Shown piece after piece: positions 24,824 to 63,574 of a stretch of 63,574 bases of DNA (position 1 is its first letter; each line of letters begins with the position of its first letter). Position numbers and translations under genes: made by a program. The stretch covers positions 1 to 63,574 of the forward strand of contig NZ_BAUA01000117.1 of NCBI RefSeq assembly GCF_000710915.1, given 5' to 3'. A model generated the notes under the pieces. The model saw only the letters and a list, made by a program, of their open reading frames with translations, was not told the origin of the DNA and did not search any database. The stretch comes from Nocardia brasiliensis IFM 10847. GTDB taxonomy: Bacteria; Actinomycetota; Actinomycetes; Mycobacteriales; Mycobacteriaceae.

Positions 24824-25986
24824 TGCACTCGTCACCGCTCACGCCCGTCTTCACCGCGCTGCGGTACGGCCTGCATGTGCTGGTGACGGCGCTGGCGGTG
24901 GTGGTCGCGGTCCGCGCGCTGCTGCCCGGCGCGGCGCACCCGCTGCCCGTGGTGGCGCTGGCCGCGCTGTTCCTGCTGACCTACTTCGCGGGGTCGGTGG
25001 TGAACGGACGCCCGGGCGGTATCCAACTGTGGCTCGGGGCGCTCACCGTGTGGTGGCTCGGCCTGGTCGTGCTCGCCCCCGACGCGGGCTATCTGGCTTT
25101 CGGCTTGTTCTTCCTCTATCTGCACCTGCTGCCCCGGCCGTGGAGTCTGGTGGCCGTCGCGGCGTCGACCGTGATCGCGGTGCTCGGCTTCGGCATGCAC
25201 CGCGGCTGGTCGGTGGCGGGGGTGATCGGCCCGATCTTCGGCGCGGCGGTGGCGGTCGGCATCGGCCTGGGTTATCAGGCGTTGTTTCGCGAGTCGGCGC
25301 AACGGCAGCGGCTGATCGACGAATTGCTCAGCACCCGAGCTACTCTCGCGGAGCAAGAGCGCACCGCGGGCAAGCTGGCCGAGCGCGAGCGGCTGGCCCA
25401 GGAAATCCACGACACGGTCGCTCAGGGGCTGAGCAGTATCCAGTTGCTCCTGCACGCTGCCGAGCAGTCGGCACCGGAACACCCTGCGCTGCAACAGATC
25501 ATCTTGGCCCGCGAGACCGCGGCCGAGAACCTCGCCGAAACCCGAAGGCTGATCGCCGAATTGACTCCGGCCGCGTTGGAGGGACAGTCGCTGGCCCAAG
25601 CTTTGCAGCGAATCTGCCTGCGCGCCGACAGCCCGGACCGCACCGCTCGGCTGGTGGTGGAGGGCGCCCCCGAGCGCCTGCCGATGCCGATCGAGGCGGC
25701 ACTGGTGCGGATCGCGCAGGGCGCGGTCGCGAACGTGGTGCGCCACGCCGACGCGACCCGGCTGCGCCTGACGCTGACCTACGCCGACGCGCAGGTCCTG
25801 CTCGACGTCGTGGACGACGGGGTCGGCATCGCCGCCGACGTGCTCGACCGGCCGCCGTCGGGTTCCTTCGGCCTGGCAGCCATGCGTTCGCGCGTGGAGC
25901 AGCAGGGCGGCACCATGGCGGTGGAGTCGGAGCCGGGGCACACCGCGGTGACCGTCGCCTTTCCGCTCTGGGCGGACCGGTCATGA
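24823..25986 (+). CDS. NarL-type sensor histidine kinase
   Basis: Sensor kinase of 387 residues. About five or six membrane helices fill residues 15-150, a coiled linker follows, then a HisKA_3 dimerisation domain with the phospho-acceptor His196 in Q-E-I-H-D-T-V-A-Q-G, and a C-terminal HATPase domain (N-box A-N-V-V-R-H-A, G1 D-D-G-V-G-I, G2 G-S-F-G-L-A-A-M). There is no extracytoplasmic sensor domain of size, so it probably senses the membrane or acts with the neighbouring ABC exporter. The stop overlaps the regulator start as ATGA. Confidence 0.92.
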   Translation: MHSSPLTPVFTALRYGLHVLVTALAVVVAVRALLPGAAHPLPVVALAALFLLTYFAGSVVNGRPGGIQLWLGALTVWWLGLVVLAPDAGYLAFGLFFLYLHLLPRPWSLVAVAASTVIAVLGFGMHRGWSVAGVIGPIFGAAVAVGIGLGYQALFRESAQRQRLIDELLSTRATLAEQERTAGKLAERERLAQEIHDTVAQGLSSIQLLLHAAEQSAPEHPALQQIILARETAAENLAETRRLIAELTPAALEGQSLAQALQRICLRADSPDRTARLVVEGAPERLPMPIEAALVRIAQGAVANVVRHADATRLRLTLTYADAQVLLDVVDDGVGIAADVLDRPPSGSFGLAAMRSRVEQQGGTMAVESEPGHTAVTVAFPLWADRS

Positions 25987-26600
25987 TCCGGCTGCTGCTG
26001 GCCGACGATCACGCGATCGTGCGCGCGGGCCTGCGCGCGCTGCTGGACGGCGGTGACGATCTCACCGTCGTCGGCGACGTGCCCACCGCGGAGGCGGCCG
26101 TCGCGTTCTGCGCGACCACCGCGGTGGATCTGGTGCTGATGGACTTGAGCTTCGGCCCGGGCCGTTCCGGCGCGGACGCCACCGCAGAACTGCGCGCACT
26201 CCCGCAGCCGCCGAATGTCCTGGTGGTCACCAACTATGACACCGACGCCGACATCCTCGGCGCCATCGAGGCGGGCGCCTGCGGGTACATCCTGAAGGAC
26301 ACACCGCCGGCCGAACTGCTCGCCGCCGTGCGCGCGGCCGCCGCGGGGGAGAGCGTGCTGTCGCCCGCGGTGGCGTCGAAGCTCATGACCAGGGTGCGCC
26401 GCGCCGACACCACACTGAGCCCGCGCGAGATCGAGGTGCTGCGCCTGGTCGCCGACGGCCGGTCCAACCGTGAGATCGCCAAGGAACTGTTCCTGAGCGA
26501 GACCACCGTCAAATCCCATCTGGTGCACATCTACGCCAAGCTCGGCGTGCGCTCGCGGACCTCGGCCGTGGCGCGGGCCCGGGAACAAGGGGCGATCTGA
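25983..26600 (+). CDS. NarL/LuxR-type response regulator
   Basis: Response regulator of 205 residues. The receiver domain has acidic D8-D9, phospho-acceptor D54 in L-V-L-M-D-L and the conserved Lys in G-Y-I-L-K-D. A LuxR-type helix-turn-helix covers about 142-186 (L-S-P-R-E-I-E-V-L-R ... S-E-T-T-V-K-S-H-L). It is translationally coupled to the kinase. The likely target is the divergent ABC exporter operon, by analogy with similar gene pairs. Confidence 0.93.
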   Translation: MIRLLLADDHAIVRAGLRALLDGGDDLTVVGDVPTAEAAVAFCATTAVDLVLMDLSFGPGRSGADATAELRALPQPPNVLVVTNYDTDADILGAIEAGACGYILKDTPPAELLAAVRAAAAGESVLSPAVASKLMTRVRRADTTLSPREIEVLRLVADGRSNREIAKELFLSETTVKSHLVHIYAKLGVRSRTSAVARAREQGAI

Positions 26601-26659
26601 TTCGGCGGCGGTCGGCAACATGCGCGCCGCGGTGCGCGGTGCCCGGTGCCGTCTGCCCA

Positions 26660-26672
26660 TAGGCTGAGCACA
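26660..26672 (+). promoter_or_regulatory. Leaderless-type promoter of the PPOX gene
   Basis: TAGGCT at 26660-26665 lies six bases before ATG 26672. No Shine-Dalgarno sequence is present, and the spacing equals that at the kinase gene. Confidence 0.45.
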
Positions 26673-27097
26673 TGGCATCACTTTCCGATCCTGAGGTGCG
26701 CGAGTTCCTGCAGCACGGCACGCGGACGGGCAAGGTGGCCTTCGTCGCCGCCGACGGCAGCCCGATGGTGACACCGGTCTGGTTCGTGCTCGAGGGCGAC
26801 GAGCTGGTCTTCAATACCGGCAAGACGACGAGCAAGGGCAAGGCGTTCCTGCGGGACGGCCGGGTCGCCGTGGTCGTCGACGGGGAGGCGCCGCCGTATC
26901 CGTCGGTGCAGTTGCGTGGATTCGTCACGCTCTCCGAAGACCCGGACGAACTGCTGCGCACGGCCACCGAGATCGGTGGCCGATACATGGGCGCGGATCG
27001 GGCCGAGGAGTTCGGCAAGCGCAACGGGGTGCCGGGCGAACTCGTCGTCCGGCTGCGGCCGAGCAAGGTGATCGCCCACTTCAACGCGACGGCCTGA
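26672..27097 (+). CDS. PPOX-fold oxidoreductase, possibly F420-dependent
   Basis: Split-barrel flavin/F420-binding protein of 141 residues. The pattern G-K-V-A-F-V-A-A-D-G-S-P-M-V-T-P-V-W-F near the start and the N-T-G-K-T-T-S-K-G-K-A-F-L-R-D phosphate-binding region are typical of the pyridoxamine-phosphate-oxidase-like group that in actinobacteria often uses F420. The cofactor and substrate cannot be fixed from sequence. It is a single-gene unit with its own start signals, apparently not linked functionally to its neighbours. Confidence 0.8.
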   Translation: MASLSDPEVREFLQHGTRTGKVAFVAADGSPMVTPVWFVLEGDELVFNTGKTTSKGKAFLRDGRVAVVVDGEAPPYPSVQLRGFVTLSEDPDELLRTATEIGGRYMGADRAEEFGKRNGVPGELVVRLRPSKVIAHFNATA

Positions 27098-27133
27098 CCG
27101 CCGACACCCCGCTCGGGCGCACGGCCGCCTGCC

Positions 27134-27147
27134 TAAACTCACCGGCA
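27134..27147 (+). promoter_or_regulatory. Leaderless-type promoter of cobM
   Basis: TAAACT at 27134-27139 lies seven bases before ATG 27147, again without a ribosome-binding site. It is the third such arrangement in a row. Confidence 0.45.
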
Positions 27148-27896
27148 TGACCGTGCACTTCATCGGCGCCGGGCCGGGCGCGGCCGATCTGCTCACCGTG
27201 CGCGCGGTCGGCCTGCTGCGCGCCGCGCCGGTGTGTCTTTACGCGGGCACCTACCTGGACCCCGAGGTGCTGGCCCACTGCGCGCCCGACGCGGAACTGA
27301 TCGACACCCAGCGTCTGGATCTCGACCAGATCACCGCGCACCTGGTGCGGGCGAACGATTCCGGCAAGGACGTGGCGAGGCTGTGCTCGGGCGACCCGTC
27401 GCTCTACTCCGCGCTGACCGAGCAGACCCGGCGCCTCGACGAGCTCGGTATCGCCTGGGACGTCACGCCCGGCGTGCCCGCCTACGCCGCCGCGGCGGCC
27501 CTGCTCGGCACCGAACTCACCGTCCCCGAGGTGGTCCAGTCGGTGGTGCTCACCCGGACCCGGGCCCGGTCGACCGCGATGCCCGCCACCGAGGCGCTGT
27601 CCGGTTTCGCCGCCACGGGCGCCACCCTCGTGCTGCACCTGGCCATCACCCGGATTCGCGAGCTGGCCGCGGAGCTGGTCGGCGAGTACGGCGCGGACTG
27701 TCCGGTCGCGGTGGTCTACCGCGCCAGCCAGCCGGAGCAGCTGGTCCTGCGCGGCACCCTCGCCGATATCGCCGATCGGGTGGCGGCGGCGGGGCTGCGG
27801 CAGGCCGCGGTGATCCTGGTCGGGCGCGCGCTCTCGGCCACGCAGTCGTGTGCGCAATCCCACCTCTACGACCCGGCGCGGATCCGCCAGAGCTGA
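27147..27896 (+). CDS. cobM: Precorrin-4 C11-methyltransferase
   Basis: SAM-dependent methyltransferase of 249 residues in cobalamin (corrin ring) synthesis. The tetrapyrrole methylase motifs are clear: V-H-F-I-G-A-G-P-G-A-A-D-L-L-T at the start, V-A-R-L-C-S-G-D-P-S-L-Y-S-A, T-P-G-V-P-A-Y-A-A-A, and the C-terminal V-I-L-V-G-R-A-L. The stretch C-L-Y-A-G-T-Y-L-D-P-E-V and the length distinguish CobM/CbiF from other members. No other cob gene is in the window, so this gene stands apart from the rest of its pathway. Confidence 0.92.
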   Translation: MTVHFIGAGPGAADLLTVRAVGLLRAAPVCLYAGTYLDPEVLAHCAPDAELIDTQRLDLDQITAHLVRANDSGKDVARLCSGDPSLYSALTEQTRRLDELGIAWDVTPGVPAYAAAAALLGTELTVPEVVQSVVLTRTRARSTAMPATEALSGFAATGATLVLHLAITRIRELAAELVGEYGADCPVAVVYRASQPEQLVLRGTLADIADRVAAAGLRQAAVILVGRALSATQSCAQSHLYDPARIRQS

Positions 27897-28272
27897 CCCG
27901 CCGCAGCCCGGCCGCGAGCCGTCGCGCAGGATGTGAGGACCACAACACGAGGTACTCGGATCGGCCGCAACGGCGCTGCCTGTGATCATGTTCGTCGGCT
28001 ATGGCGGTTGGTTGGTTCGGTGCGCGTGACGACGGTAGATTGGATCGGTGATCTGCAGCGAGATTGCCGGCGGTGCCGGTGGGTGGGTAAAGGACGCGGT
28101 CGCGCCTATGTAACAAGGTCACCCTGGCCGACAGATAGTGCCAATGAGCTTTTTTGCCTGATTGATATGAGAACTGAACCCCGAGACACGGGCGCCACGC
28201 TGGGATAGGTGTGCGTCCTGTCCGGGTGTCGTCGGGGAGCGCTTGCGTGGTGTTCCGGAAGCGAGGTTACGG
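27897..28272 (+). promoter_or_regulatory. Leader and promoter region of the giant NRPS gene
   Basis: This 376-base gap has no credible gene. Its GC content falls around 28110-28175, where a T-tract (CTTTTTTG) and T/A-rich hexamers make a promoter likely, though I cannot place -35 and -10 boxes with confidence. In-frame stops at 28159-28161 and 28168-28170 close the NRPS frame on the left. The ribosome-binding site GCGAGG at 28261-28266 precedes the TTG start by six bases. Confidence 0.4.

Positions 28273-63574
<35,302 letters not shown>

Noticed and set aside
27897..28272. Possible mbtH-like gene between cobM and the NRPS
   Set aside because: No frame in this gap gives the short conserved MbtH pattern with its tryptophans.

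Overview
The window is high-GC actinobacterial DNA, almost certainly from a mycolic-acid-bearing genus. Nocardia is the most likely and Rhodococcus is possible. The grounds are an mce operon, Mce3R-like double-TetR regulators, a leucine-degradation operon laid out as in mycobacteria, a PPOX-fold (possibly F420-dependent) protein, and a giant actinobacterial NRPS. This is inferred from gene content and protein style; no rRNA or other marker gene is present.

Layout. (1) 1-6041, + strand: the distal part of an mce operon (end of mceA, then mceB, C, D, E, F and an Mce-associated membrane protein), joined by ATGA-type stop/start overlaps. (2) 6042-10069, - strand: two paralogous single-chain double-TetR regulators and a cytochrome P450. 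(3) 10204-18279, - strand: a leucine/isovalerate catabolic operon running accD1, accA1, acyl-CoA dehydrogenase, MaoC hydratase, CitE-like lyase and acetoacetyl-CoA synthetase, with a divergent BkaR-like TetR gene at 18462. (4) 19085-22348: an MHS-type transporter and a 3-hydroxybutyrate dehydrogenase in one operon, with a divergent LysR gene. Regions 3 and 4 meet metabolically at acetoacetate. (5) 22373-22807: an internally shortened member of an actinobacterial Rpn/PD-(D/E)XK-like family. (6) 22852-26600: an ABC ATPase and FtsX-like permease, divergent from a NarL-type two-component pair. (7) 26672-27896: a PPOX-fold oxidoreductase and a stand-alone cobM.

(8) 28273 to the window end, + strand: one uninterrupted reading frame of more than 11,760 codons that is still open at the edge. 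It encodes a non-ribosomal peptide synthetase with ten complete C-A-T modules, one epimerase after module 6, and the start of an eleventh module. The first condensation domain is of the EntF-like starter type. Reading the A-domain pocket residues by eye gives: X1 - Y2 - Ser - Ser - Thr - D-Z6 - Ser - Y8 - Ser - X10 - (A11 cut). A1 resembles A10, A2 resembles A8, and the serine domains A4, A7 and A9 share near-identical DNA. The product would be an N-acylated, serine-rich peptide of at least eleven residues. I cannot match it to a known compound, and it is the best candidate here for an undescribed system. The 3' end, any thioesterase, and any tailoring or mbtH genes lie outside the window.
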